NCBI RefSeq assembly: GCF_900447215.1
Contig: NZ_UFYA01000001.1
Span: forward strand, 124,001 to 188,000
Direction: 5' to 3'
DNA from: Dermatophilus congolensis
GTDB taxonomy: Bacteria > Actinomycetota > Actinomycetes > Actinomycetales > Dermatophilaceae
Length of the DNA stretch: 64,000 bases
Part shown: piece by piece, positions 57,015 through 64,000 of the stretch
Numbering within the stretch: position 1 is the stretch's first letter
How the letters are laid out: each line of letters opens with the position of its first letter
Program-made: the position numbers and the translations under genes
Notes under the pieces: generated by a model
Databases searched by the model: none
What the model was told of the DNA's origin: nothing
What the model saw: the letters and a program-made list of their open reading frames with translations, nothing else

Positions 57015-58670
57015 TCAACCCGGCCACACCACCACCCGATCCATCCTCTCCAACGTCCGCTGCCGATGCGAAATCACCAACACCGTCGCATCCACACTCG
57101 CAACCACATCCATCACACCAGCCTCCGCAACCGCATCCAACGCCGCCGTCGTCTCGTCCAACACCAACACAGCAGGAGACAACAACAACGCCCGCGCCAA
57201 CGCCACCCGCGCCCGCTCACCACCAGACAACGCAGCACCACCCTCACCCAACTGCGTATCCAACCCAGCCGAGAACACCCCACCATCCACCGGCAACCCA
57301 ACCCGCTCCAGCACCTCACACAACTGCGCATCCGAAGCATCCGGAACACCCAACCGCAAATTATCCGCCAACGAACCGTGCAACAACGGCGCATCCTGCT
57401 CCACCAACTGCACCAACCCCGGCCATCGATCAGCAGGCACCTCATCAGGCAACAACCCACACACCCGCAACACGCCACCATCCGGACGCCACAACCCCGT
57501 CAACAACCGCGCCAACGTCGACTTACCCACCCCAGACGGACCCGCAATCCCCACATGCTCACCCGCCGCCACACACATATCCGGCACCTCAATCACCGCA
57601 CGCCCCGGATACGCAAACTGCACCCCAGACGTCGACACAGCCACACCACCATCACCAGAAACACCCACCTCACCGGCAGCAGGAACCACTGAACCGGCCC
57701 CCTCTGACACCAACGCCACGCCCTGAGCCACCCGTCGCGCACTAGCCCGATGAGGCTGCAACGTCGAGATCACAGCCACCGCCTCGGCCACCGGCGCCAA
57801 CAACGTCAACGACCCCGCCAACAAACACGGCACCCACACCGGATCCAACGTCACCGACGTAGCACCCACCACCACCAACGCCACCGAAGCCCCCACCACA
57901 ACAGCCTCACGCAACGACGCGCCCCAAGCCTCCAAGGTGCGGATCTTGCGAGCCGGAACATCCACCGCAGCTGCCGCCGCAGTCACACCAGCTACCGCCT
58001 GCTCCTTACGATCAAAGACAAGCACCTCGCGCGTGCCAGCAAGCAAATCAACAACAGCCTCAGACAACGCCGACCGCCGTGACTGCTGCTCAGCACCCAG
58101 CCGCTCGCCGCGGCTCAGCGTGGGCCACGTAACCAGCCACAACGCCACCACAGCAGCAGCCACCACACACGCCGCTGCAGGAGCCACCAGCCACGCCACA
58201 GGCAACGCCAAAACCACAAGCAAGGCCGCCGCAGCTAGCTGAGCAACGGTGTGCGCATAGAAAAACTCCAGCTTTTCCACGTCAGTCATGGCAGTAGCAG
58301 CCAGCCTGCCCGAGTGCAGGCCGGTACGAGCTGGGACACCACGAGCAAAACCATCGAACAGGGCCATGCGTAGCCGAGCCAACACCCGATACGCGACCGA
58401 GTGCGAGATATCCATCTCATGCCAGCTGATGATCGGGCGAAGCAAAGCCAACGCAATAGCAGCCCACCACCACACCGGATCATCGGCGCGGTGCTCAATA
58501 ACGGCGACAGCGACGATGTGAGCAGTAGCAACAGACAAGCCGATTAGGGCGAGGTTAGCGATGAGATCGACAAAAACGGTCCACGCTAGGGGAGCAGCTT
58601 CGGGTCGTAGAGAAGGTGCAAGGCTGGCGAGGTCCCGGAAGGTTGAGGTGCGAGTCGCGGTGGTGTTCAT
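57015..58670 (-). CDS. ABC exporter half (membrane + ATPase), second of pair
   Basis: 551 residues: six-helix membrane domain (about 25-300) and ATPase domain with Walker A GPSGVGKST, signature LSGGERARVALARAL, Walker B VLVLDETTAALD and switch His in ISHRQ. It overlaps the preceding half-transporter by 4 bp, so the two form a heterodimer. It is last in the TOMM operon, hence a probable exporter of the modified peptide. An alternative is siderophore transport (YbtPQ/IrtAB fold), since the siderophore operon is convergent with it. Its codons end in G/T because the plus strand here is A+C-rich, so the protein is Val/Ala/Gly-rich, unlike its Thr/Pro/His-rich partner. Confidence 0.88.
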   Translation of the reverse strand: MNTTATRTSTFRDLASLAPSLRPEAAPLAWTVFVDLIANLALIGLSVATAHIVAVAVIEHRADDPVWWWAAIALALLRPIISWHEMDISHSVAYRVLARLRMALFDGFARGVPARTGLHSGRLAATAMTDVEKLEFFYAHTVAQLAAAALLVVLALPVAWLVAPAAACVVAAAVVALWLVTWPTLSRGERLGAEQQSRRSALSEAVVDLLAGTREVLVFDRKEQAVAGVTAAAAAVDVPARKIRTLEAWGASLREAVVVGASVALVVVGATSVTLDPVWVPCLLAGSLTLLAPVAEAVAVISTLQPHRASARRVAQGVALVSEGAGSVVPAAGEVGVSGDGGVAVSTSGVQFAYPGRAVIEVPDMCVAAGEHVGIAGPSGVGKSTLARLLTGLWRPDGGVLRVCGLLPDEVPADRWPGLVQLVEQDAPLLHGSLADNLRLGVPDASDAQLCEVLERVGLPVDGGVFSAGLDTQLGEGGAALSGGERARVALARALLLSPAVLVLDETTAALDAVAEAGVMDVVASVDATVLVISHRQRTLERMDRVVVWPG

Positions 58671-60376
58671 GATGCTTCCTGGCCGAGTGCGGTGGTGGAG
58701 TGCTCGATGTGGTGGTCGGTGATGCGCAAGGTCTGCTCAGCTGCGGCGAGTGCTTCGGGACGGTGAGCAATCATCAGGACGATGCGGTTGCGAGCTTCAT
58801 TGCGCAGGGTTTGACAGACGATGCTGGCGCTGTGGTCATCGAGCGCGCTGGTGGGTTCGTCGAGGAGTAGCACAGCGGCGTCGGCGAGGAGGGCTCGGGC
58901 AATGGCGAGGCGTTGACGTTGTCCGCCGGAGATGCCGGTTCCTGCTTCGCCGAGGCGGGTGTTGAGTTGGTCAGGCCAGGTGCGTATTTCGGTGTCGAGG
59001 CCAACGGCTTCGAGCGCTTGCCAGAGTTGTTGTTCGCTGGCGTGGGGGGCGGCGGTGCGCAGAGTGTCAGCGATGGTTCCGGGGAAGAGGTAGGAGTGTT
59101 GGGATACGACAGCGATGCGGCCAGGGTGGGCGACGGTGCCGGTGTCGGGGGTGAGTAGGCCCAGGAGGATGTCGAAGAGGGTGGTTTTTCCTGAGCCGGA
59201 GGGGCCGGTGAGGGCGGTGAGTTTTCCGGGGGTGAGGTGGAGGTTGGCGCCGGTGAGGACGGGGTGTTCGGGGGTGTAGGAGAAGTGGATGTTGGTGGCG
59301 GTGAGGGCTTCGAGGGTGGTGTCGGTGTCGGTGTCGGTGGTGGGGTGGGGGGTTTTGGTGGGGGTGGTGTTGCCTAGGGCCGTGTCGATGGAGTCTAGGG
59401 CGGTCAGGCCGAGGTAGCCGGAGTGCCAGTGGCGGGCGAGGTCGCGGACTGGACGGAAGGTTTCGGAGGCCATGAGGAGGATGAGGTAGGTGATGGCTGC
59501 TCCGGTGAAGGGGCCGATGGTGGTGTGTGTGGTGGGGGTGGTGATGTTTCCGGTGGCGGTGAGGGCGGCGAGGATGGCTGCGGTTGTTAGGCCTGCTTGG
59601 ATGCCGAGGTCGATGATGCCGGTGTCGGCGAGGGAGATGCGCATGGTTGCGACGGTGTGGCGGTGGAGGGTGTCGGAGCGGTGTTGGAGGAGTTGTCGGC
59701 GGCGGTTGACGGCTCCGAGGACGCGCAGGGTGGGCATGGTGCGGAGGGATTCGAGGTGGTCTGCGGAGAGTTGTTCGTAGCTGTCCCAGTGGTTGTGGCC
59801 GCGTTGGGTCATGGTTTTTTTCCACAGGCGGGGGCCGTGGATGGCGATGGTGAGGAAGAGGGCGGTGGTGAGGGCGGCCCAGGGGTTGAGGAAGGCGAGG
59901 AGGATGACGGCGGTGGGGCACAGGATGTGGGTGGTTAGGGCGGTGGGGATGTAGCGGGTGGTGTAGGCGTCGATGCCGTCGATGCCGTCGGTGAGGGCGA
60001 GACGGCGGGCGCCGAGTCGTTCGTCGGTGTCGTGGAGTCGGGTGGGGGCTAGGAGGGTGTTGAGGAGGTTGGTGCGTAGGTTGGTGCGGATTTTTTCGCC
60101 GAGGCGTGCGGAGGTGATGGCTAGGGCGTGGCTGATGGCGGTGCGGGCGAGGATGCAGGTGAGTGCTGCGGTGAGAGGGATGGTGGGTAGGGGGGTGTTG
60201 GGGGTGGCGAGGGCGGCGAGGGCGAGGGCGAGGAAGAGGGCTTGGAGCCAGTAGGTGAGGGTGTGGGTGATGGTGAGGGCGGTGGTGGTGGCTAGGAGGC
60301 GGGGGTGTTGGGTGGCGAGGTTCCACAGGCGGGGTTCGATGATGTGGCTGATGAGTTTGTTGAGGTGGTTTTTCAT
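58667..60376 (-). CDS. ABC exporter half (membrane + ATPase), first of pair
   Basis: 569 residues: membrane domain with about six helices (1-320) and ATPase domain with Walker A GPSGSGKTT, VSQHSYLFPGTIADTLR, signature ISGGQRQRLAIARALL, Walker B VLLLDEPTSALD and the switch His in IAHRPEAL. Start ATG 60376 overlaps the SagB-type gene by 4 bp, tying it to the TOMM operon. Sequence resembles CydD-like exporters in general form, but context points to peptide export. A change from G+T-rich to ordinary plus-strand composition occurs inside this gene at about 59,100. Confidence 0.88.
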   Translation of the reverse strand: MKNHLNKLISHIIEPRLWNLATQHPRLLATTTALTITHTLTYWLQALFLALALAALATPNTPLPTIPLTAALTCILARTAISHALAITSARLGEKIRTNLRTNLLNTLLAPTRLHDTDERLGARRLALTDGIDGIDAYTTRYIPTALTTHILCPTAVILLAFLNPWAALTTALFLTIAIHGPRLWKKTMTQRGHNHWDSYEQLSADHLESLRTMPTLRVLGAVNRRRQLLQHRSDTLHRHTVATMRISLADTGIIDLGIQAGLTTAAILAALTATGNITTPTTHTTIGPFTGAAITYLILLMASETFRPVRDLARHWHSGYLGLTALDSIDTALGNTTPTKTPHPTTDTDTDTTLEALTATNIHFSYTPEHPVLTGANLHLTPGKLTALTGPSGSGKTTLFDILLGLLTPDTGTVAHPGRIAVVSQHSYLFPGTIADTLRTAAPHASEQQLWQALEAVGLDTEIRTWPDQLNTRLGEAGTGISGGQRQRLAIARALLADAAVLLLDEPTSALDDHSASIVCQTLRNEARNRIVLMIAHRPEALAAAEQTLRITDHHIEHSTTALGQEAS

Positions 60377-61497
60377 GGGGCCTCCACGGCGAGTGCGTGA
60401 CTGATGTTTCCGTGTTGGGGGTTGTGGGTCCAGCCTGAGATGGGGCGGGCGTTACGGCCGTGGGTGAGGTGGGTGATGAGGGTGTGGGCGGCTTGGTAAT
60501 GGGCGGTCCATTGATGGTGGGGGTGTGGGCTGGCGTGGAAGAGGTGGAGGTGGGGGGTTTGGTCGATCCAGTGTTGGTTGGCGCACCAGGGGCCTAGTGG
60601 GGGGTGGCCGTGTGCGGTGGTGTTGGGGGGTGTGGGGGTGGTGAGTTGGTGGGGGTGGGGGCTGCGTCGGGTGAGGAGGGTGGGGGTGGTGATGGGTGGG
60701 GGTGGGGTCTCGAGTGTGTCGATGATGGGGGGTGGGGTGTCGAGTCCCAGGTCGGTGGTGTCGGGGATGTAGGGGGGTGTGGGGGTGGTGGGTGGTTGGG
60801 GTTGGCAGTTGCCGGTGGGGTTGGTGGTTGGGGTGTGGGGGTTGGTGGTGGGGTCGGCGTCGGGGGTGGTGATGTGGGTTGCGGTGAGGGGGATTTCGGT
60901 GGGGGTGTTGGGCCAGTGGTTGGTCCAGGTGGTAGGGGGTGGTAGGGCGATGCGGGTTGCGGTTTCGTTGGCGTCGCCGGGTAGGGGGTGTGGGGTGAGG
61001 TTGGTGCCGGTGGTGGTGGCGTGCAGGAGTGCGGTGGCATAGGCGGCGTCGCCGATGATGGCAGGGGCGCTGCGGTGGTGGTAGCGGGCGGCGGTGCGTT
61101 GGGGGAGTGCGGTGATGGTGATGGTGGCGTGGCCGTGGGGGAGTGGTGGGGGGTCGTTGGGGTTGTTGCGTTGGGTGTAGGTGCCGGTGTCGGGGTGGAG
61201 GATGTGGTGGCCGGGTGGGAGGTCGTATCCGGTGCCGCAGGTGATGTGCCATTGGAGGGGTTGGCAGGCGCCTGCGGAGGGGGCGCCGCGTTGGCGGAGT
61301 TTGGTGGGTTCTCCGGTGTGGGGGTTGGGGTGGAAGTGGGGGCCCCATCCGAGGGCGCGGATGATGGTTGCTAGGGGTGCGCCGGTGGTGGTGGGTGTGT
61401 GGGTGGGGCCGTCCCAGGTGTTGGTGCGGGGTCCGGGGTGGGTGGTTGGTCCGGGTGTTTGTGGGCTGAAGGGGTTGGGGTGCATGGGTGGGCTCAC
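60373..61497 (-). CDS. SagB-type FMN dehydrogenase of a TOMM cluster
   Basis: 374 residues from GTG 61497, which overlaps the YcaO stop (GTGA). Nitroreductase-like features: LRQRGAPSAGACQPLQWHI (about 67-85) with the PSAGA flavin motif, GYDLPPGHHILHPDTGTY, and TAARYHHRSAPAIIGDAAYATALLHA, which match SagB/McbC azoline oxidases. Those enzymes oxidise azolines to thiazoles/oxazoles with FMN. The middle of the protein is very Pro/Thr-rich, likely a product of the A+C-rich strand. Classification is good but not certain because conservation is diluted. Confidence 0.78.
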   Translation of the reverse strand: MSPPMHPNPFSPQTPGPTTHPGPRTNTWDGPTHTPTTTGAPLATIIRALGWGPHFHPNPHTGEPTKLRQRGAPSAGACQPLQWHITCGTGYDLPPGHHILHPDTGTYTQRNNPNDPPPLPHGHATITITALPQRTAARYHHRSAPAIIGDAAYATALLHATTTGTNLTPHPLPGDANETATRIALPPPTTWTNHWPNTPTEIPLTATHITTPDADPTTNPHTPTTNPTGNCQPQPPTTPTPPYIPDTTDLGLDTPPPIIDTLETPPPPITTPTLLTRRSPHPHQLTTPTPPNTTAHGHPPLGPWCANQHWIDQTPHLHLFHASPHPHHQWTAHYQAAHTLITHLTHGRNARPISGWTHNPQHGNISHALAVEAP

Positions 61498-62879
61498 ATG
61501 TGGGGGGCGGGGATGAGGTTGAGGGTTTCGGGGATGGGTGTGGGTAGTCCGTGGCGGTGTGCTTCGGTGGTGAATCGTGGCATGCCGTAGTAGGTGAATG
61601 CGGCGGGGGTGTTGGGGATCATGTCGGGGACGAGGACGCGTGCGACGGCGAGGCCGGTGGGGGCGACGTCGGGGGTGGTGAGGTCGCGGACGATGACGGT
61701 GTGGCCGTCGTTGGCCAGGCGTTGGCGTAGTTGGGCGGGGCTGACTGGGGGGATGTCGGTCAGGGGGATGGTGCCTAGGGCGGGGTTGGTGAAGCGTTGG
61801 GCGAGGTGGTGGGTGCGGGGGTCTTGCCAGATTTGGACGTGTGCGCCTAGGTCACGGACGTGTTGTTGGTGGGGGCCGGCGTCGTCGAGGTAGCGGGCGT
61901 CAAGGCGGTGGGGGAGGTAGAGGCCGGAGGCCATGAGTCCGGCTTGGACTGCTTGGAATACCCACCCGTCGGCGTGTTGGGTGCCGAGGGTGTAGATCCA
62001 GGTGTGGACGGCTTCGAGGACGGATTTGCGTGCGGCTTCGGCTGGGTCGGATTTGGCGGAGAAGCCGGCGGCGTAGAGTCCGGTTTGGGGGTCGTAGACG
62101 AGGGCGGCGAAGGCGGGGGCGTAGTCGTGGGGCATGGCGACGACGTGGTATTCGAGGTCGGTGCCGCTCATGGCTTCGTGGAGGCCGGGGATGGTGTCGG
62201 GGTCGATGCCGTGGGCGGGGTAGCCCAGGTGCCACCATAGTTCGAGGGCGTCGCGTTCCATGATTTCGAAGAGGGCGCGGTCGCAGGCGTCGGAGAAGCC
62301 TTGTCCGGTGGCGATTCCGGCGTAGTTGAGGTGGTGGGTGCGGGGGAGGTCGCGGTATCGGCGTAGGCGCCAGTTGAGGTAGACCAGTGAGGCGGGTGCC
62401 CAGATTTCGCCTGCGGTGCCGCGGCCGGGGTGGTCGGGGTGGTCGATGTGGCAGCGGGTCCACAGGGTGGGGGTGGTGTCGGTGAGGGGGGTGTATTCGA
62501 AGTTGGGGCGTTGGTGTTGCCAGGGGGCGTGGCGGGGGAGGCTGTCGGGGGTGGTGATGGTCAGGCCGTCGTTGTGTAGTTCGGTGGCGGTGCCGCGGCG
62601 GAGGGTGTCGCCGTTGGGGGGGAGGTGGTTGCCGCAGTAGCGTTCGCAGGCTTCGGCGACGGCGGCGATCCAGGCGCCTTGGGGGTCGCCGAAGGTGGTG
62701 CCGAGGGAGACGCGGTCGGCGGGCCATTCGCCGAGGCGGCGGGCGTCGGATACTTCGGCGGTCATGGAGGTGTAGGCGGTGGGGGCGCGGTCGGGGCGTA
62801 GGACGGTGCGTACGCGGCGGATGATGCCGGTGTGTTCGTCGACGAGGCTGTCGAGGGGCCAGGGGTTGGGGTTGGTCAT
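61494..62879 (-). CDS. YcaO cyclodehydratase of a TOMM cluster
   Basis: 461 residues from ATG 62879 (AAGGAG 6 bp upstream); the frame stays open to 63440 but that part is a shadow of the hydrolase gene. YcaO hallmarks: SLGTTFGDPQGAWIAAVAEACERYCG (59-83) with ATP/Mg ligand glutamates, GIATGQGFSDACDRALFEIMERDA (188-211), and ARKSVLEAVHTW. The C-terminus is Pro-rich (LPTPIPETLNLIPAPHM), as in azoline-forming YcaO proteins, where the C-terminal PxP is needed. It uses ATP to cyclise Cys/Ser/Thr in a ribosomal peptide. Overlaps the hydrolase by 4 bp and the SagB-type gene by 4 bp. Confidence 0.9.
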   Translation of the reverse strand: MTNPNPWPLDSLVDEHTGIIRRVRTVLRPDRAPTAYTSMTAEVSDARRLGEWPADRVSLGTTFGDPQGAWIAAVAEACERYCGNHLPPNGDTLRRGTATELHNDGLTITTPDSLPRHAPWQHQRPNFEYTPLTDTTPTLWTRCHIDHPDHPGRGTAGEIWAPASLVYLNWRLRRYRDLPRTHHLNYAGIATGQGFSDACDRALFEIMERDALELWWHLGYPAHGIDPDTIPGLHEAMSGTDLEYHVVAMPHDYAPAFAALVYDPQTGLYAAGFSAKSDPAEAARKSVLEAVHTWIYTLGTQHADGWVFQAVQAGLMASGLYLPHRLDARYLDDAGPHQQHVRDLGAHVQIWQDPRTHHLAQRFTNPALGTIPLTDIPPVSPAQLRQRLANDGHTVIVRDLTTPDVAPTGLAVARVLVPDMIPNTPAAFTYYGMPRFTTEAHRHGLPTPIPETLNLIPAPHM

Positions 62880-63856
62880 GGTGTTCTCCTTGTCCTGGGT
62901 GTGCTGTGTTGCCAGCCGTGGTCGAGGTGGAGGTGTGTGGTGGTGTGTAGGTGGGGGTGTTCTGGGGTTGTGCTGGGGTTTAGGAGGGTGTTTGCCCAGG
63001 TGAGCATTGGGGTGAAGAGTCCGCCGTGGGTGCGTAGTGCGGTGCGGGTGGGGTGGTTTTTGGGTAGTTCGGTGCCGAGTCCGTGTCCCCAGGGGCCGTG
63101 GATGAGGGCGGAGGGGCCGGGCCAGTGTTGGTGGAGTTGGTGGGCGTCTTCGGTGAAGAAGTCGTGGTCGCCGGCGATGGTGAGTAGGGGGGTGTGGGCG
63201 GGGTGCCAGCGGGTGTGGGGGTTGGGTTGTGGGGCGGCCCAGAGGGTGCGCCAGGGGGTGTCGAGGGGGGTGTTGGTGAAGAGGTCGGTGAGGTGTCCGG
63301 TGGTGGCCAGGTGGGTGAGGTGGTCGAGTTTTTCTTGGGGGAGTGGTGGGTGTGAGTGGGGGCCGTGGCCGTGTTGGGTCCACCATCCGATGCGGTCGCG
63401 GATGCGGGGGGTGCCGTCGGGGTCGTGGGCGGTGTCCCATAGGCCCAGGGCGGGGACCATGGCGATGGTGCCGGTGATGGCTGGGCCGTTGGTGGCGGTG
63501 GTGTGGCGGGTGGCTTCGATGGCGGCGTGGGCGCCGTAGGAGGAGCCGGATATGAGGATGGGGAGGTTGGGGTGGCGGGTGGTGAGGGTGGTGAGGGTGG
63601 CGGTGCCGTCGGGGCCTTCGTGGGTGTATGGCTGCCAGATTCCGCCGGAGTTGTGGCGTCCGCGGACGTCTTGGGCGTAGGCGTGTAGGCCTGCTTTTGC
63701 CCAGATGGTTGCTTCGCCGATGAGGTGGTGTGCGCCGTAGGGGGTGCGTAGAAGGATGATGCCCCGGGCGGGTTGGGTGGTGGTGTCGGCGGGGATGTGG
63801 ATTGTGTGTAGTGGTGTGCCGTCGTGGGCGGGGACGGTGAGGGTCTGGGGGGTCAC
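62876..63856 (-). CDS. CocE/NonD-family (S15-type) hydrolase in the TOMM cluster
   Basis: 326 residues from GTG 63856. Alpha/beta hydrolase with LRTPYG, QDVRGRHNSGG, nucleophile motif GSSYGA (Ser106), Asp in AGDHDFF and His in HGPWGHG. The family includes X-Pro dipeptidyl-peptidases and acylases. As it lies between the leader-binding protein and YcaO genes with 4-bp overlaps at both ends, it may trim the leader or modify the peptide, but no sequence feature proves this. Confidence 0.85.
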   Translation of the reverse strand: MTPQTLTVPAHDGTPLHTIHIPADTTTQPARGIILLRTPYGAHHLIGEATIWAKAGLHAYAQDVRGRHNSGGIWQPYTHEGPDGTATLTTLTTRHPNLPILISGSSYGAHAAIEATRHTTATNGPAITGTIAMVPALGLWDTAHDPDGTPRIRDRIGWWTQHGHGPHSHPPLPQEKLDHLTHLATTGHLTDLFTNTPLDTPWRTLWAAPQPNPHTRWHPAHTPLLTIAGDHDFFTEDAHQLHQHWPGPSALIHGPWGHGLGTELPKNHPTRTALRTHGGLFTPMLTWANTLLNPSTTPEHPHLHTTTHLHLDHGWQHSTPRTRRTP

Positions 63857-64000
63857 CGGCCTGCGGGGAGGGGTTCGGTGGGGGGGACGGCGATGATGGG
63901 GTGGGTTGTGATGCGTAGGGGGGTCATTTCGATGCGGGTGAGGAGGTGGGGGCCGCGTTGGGGGATGTGGTGTAGGTGGGTGAGGAGGTTGGTGAGTAGG
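63853..64000 (-). CDS. C-terminus of a TOMM leader-binding (E1/ThiF-like) protein
   Basis: Only the last 48 codons are inside the window. They end in IEMTPLRITTHPIIAVPP followed by a short Pro-rich tail, resembling the C-terminal end of TOMM E1-like partner proteins, where a similar 'xHPVLPxP' segment precedes the zinc site. The stop overlaps the hydrolase start (GTGA). The identity rests on this short match and on context. Confidence 0.45.
   Translation of the reverse strand, partial: LLTNLLTHLHHIPQRGPHLLTRIEMTPLRITTHPIIAVPPTEPLPAGR

Noticed and set aside
59067-60326. 419-codon frame within the ABC exporter gene
   Set aside because: Low-complexity Pro/His/Arg shadow of the exporter frame.
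1-64000. Skew flips as a replication origin or terminus
   Set aside because: There are several flips within 64 kb separated by neutral stretches, and no dnaA boxes or dif-like site was seen.

Overview
The window is a 64 kb piece of a high-GC actinobacterial chromosome. The supporting signs are the order accD/pccB - birA - class III cyclase - two-component system - purK - purE, an F420-type luciferase-family oxidoreductase, three CWB2-type cell-wall proteins, many GTG starts and strong GGAGG ribosome sites. Two chemoreceptors imply a motile cell. A Dermatophilaceae-like organism would fit, but that placement is a guess.

Layout. 1-6.6 kb: carboxylase beta subunit (partial), biotin ligase, adenylate cyclase, response regulator and sensor kinase, purK, purE. 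6.6-7.0 kb: an intergenic region with a long nested stem-loop that pairs best as minus-strand RNA. 7.0-8.1 kb: glycerate kinase. 8.2-14.2 kb: a complete ribose operon (lacI-type regulator, rbsA, rbsC, rbsB, rbsK, rbsD) behind tandem operator palindromes. 14.3-15.1 kb: two small minus-strand genes, a secreted Gly-rich peptide and a two-TM protein. 15.2-20.8 kb: PutA and a fused dehydroshikimate dehydratase/HPPD-like protein. 21.4-23.8 kb: a large CWB2 surface protein. 24.2-27.5 kb: a McrBC-type pair with unusual sensor domains and a McrC whose nuclease motif looks degenerate. 27.8-47.6 kb: DEAD-box helicase, CWB2 metalloprotease-like protein, acyl-CoA synthetase, small lipoprotein, third CWB2 protein, polymerase/ligase of the O-antigen ligase family, LLM oxidoreductase, two divergent chemoreceptors, FMN-binding protein and a self-sufficient CYP102-type P450. 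47.7 kb: tRNA-Lys.

47.9-57 kb is an iron island: a Fur-type box, a FecCD-type permease/ATPase/lipoprotein uptake operon, then an NRPS-independent siderophore operon (ATP-grasp ligase, two IucA/IucC synthetases, a PLP decarboxylase). The ATP-grasp gene and both synthetase genes are each interrupted by a single-base frameshift in a C-run. 57-64 kb, on the minus strand, is the end of a thiazole/oxazole-modified peptide (TOMM) cluster: a partial leader-binding/E1-like C-terminus, a CocE-type hydrolase, a YcaO cyclodehydratase, a SagB-type dehydrogenase and two ABC exporter halves, nearly all overlapping by 4 bp. No precursor peptide is seen inside the window.

The strangest large-scale feature is compositional. 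Long tracts have a plus strand of about 70-97% A+C (1-13.0, 24.0-29.0 and 48-58 kb) or about 78-87% G+T (16.8-21.1 and 59.1-64 kb) in the lines I counted. These tracts include noncoding DNA and do not always follow gene direction. Between them lies ordinary sequence, and the switches fall inside intact genes (rbsK, putA, the ABC pair).
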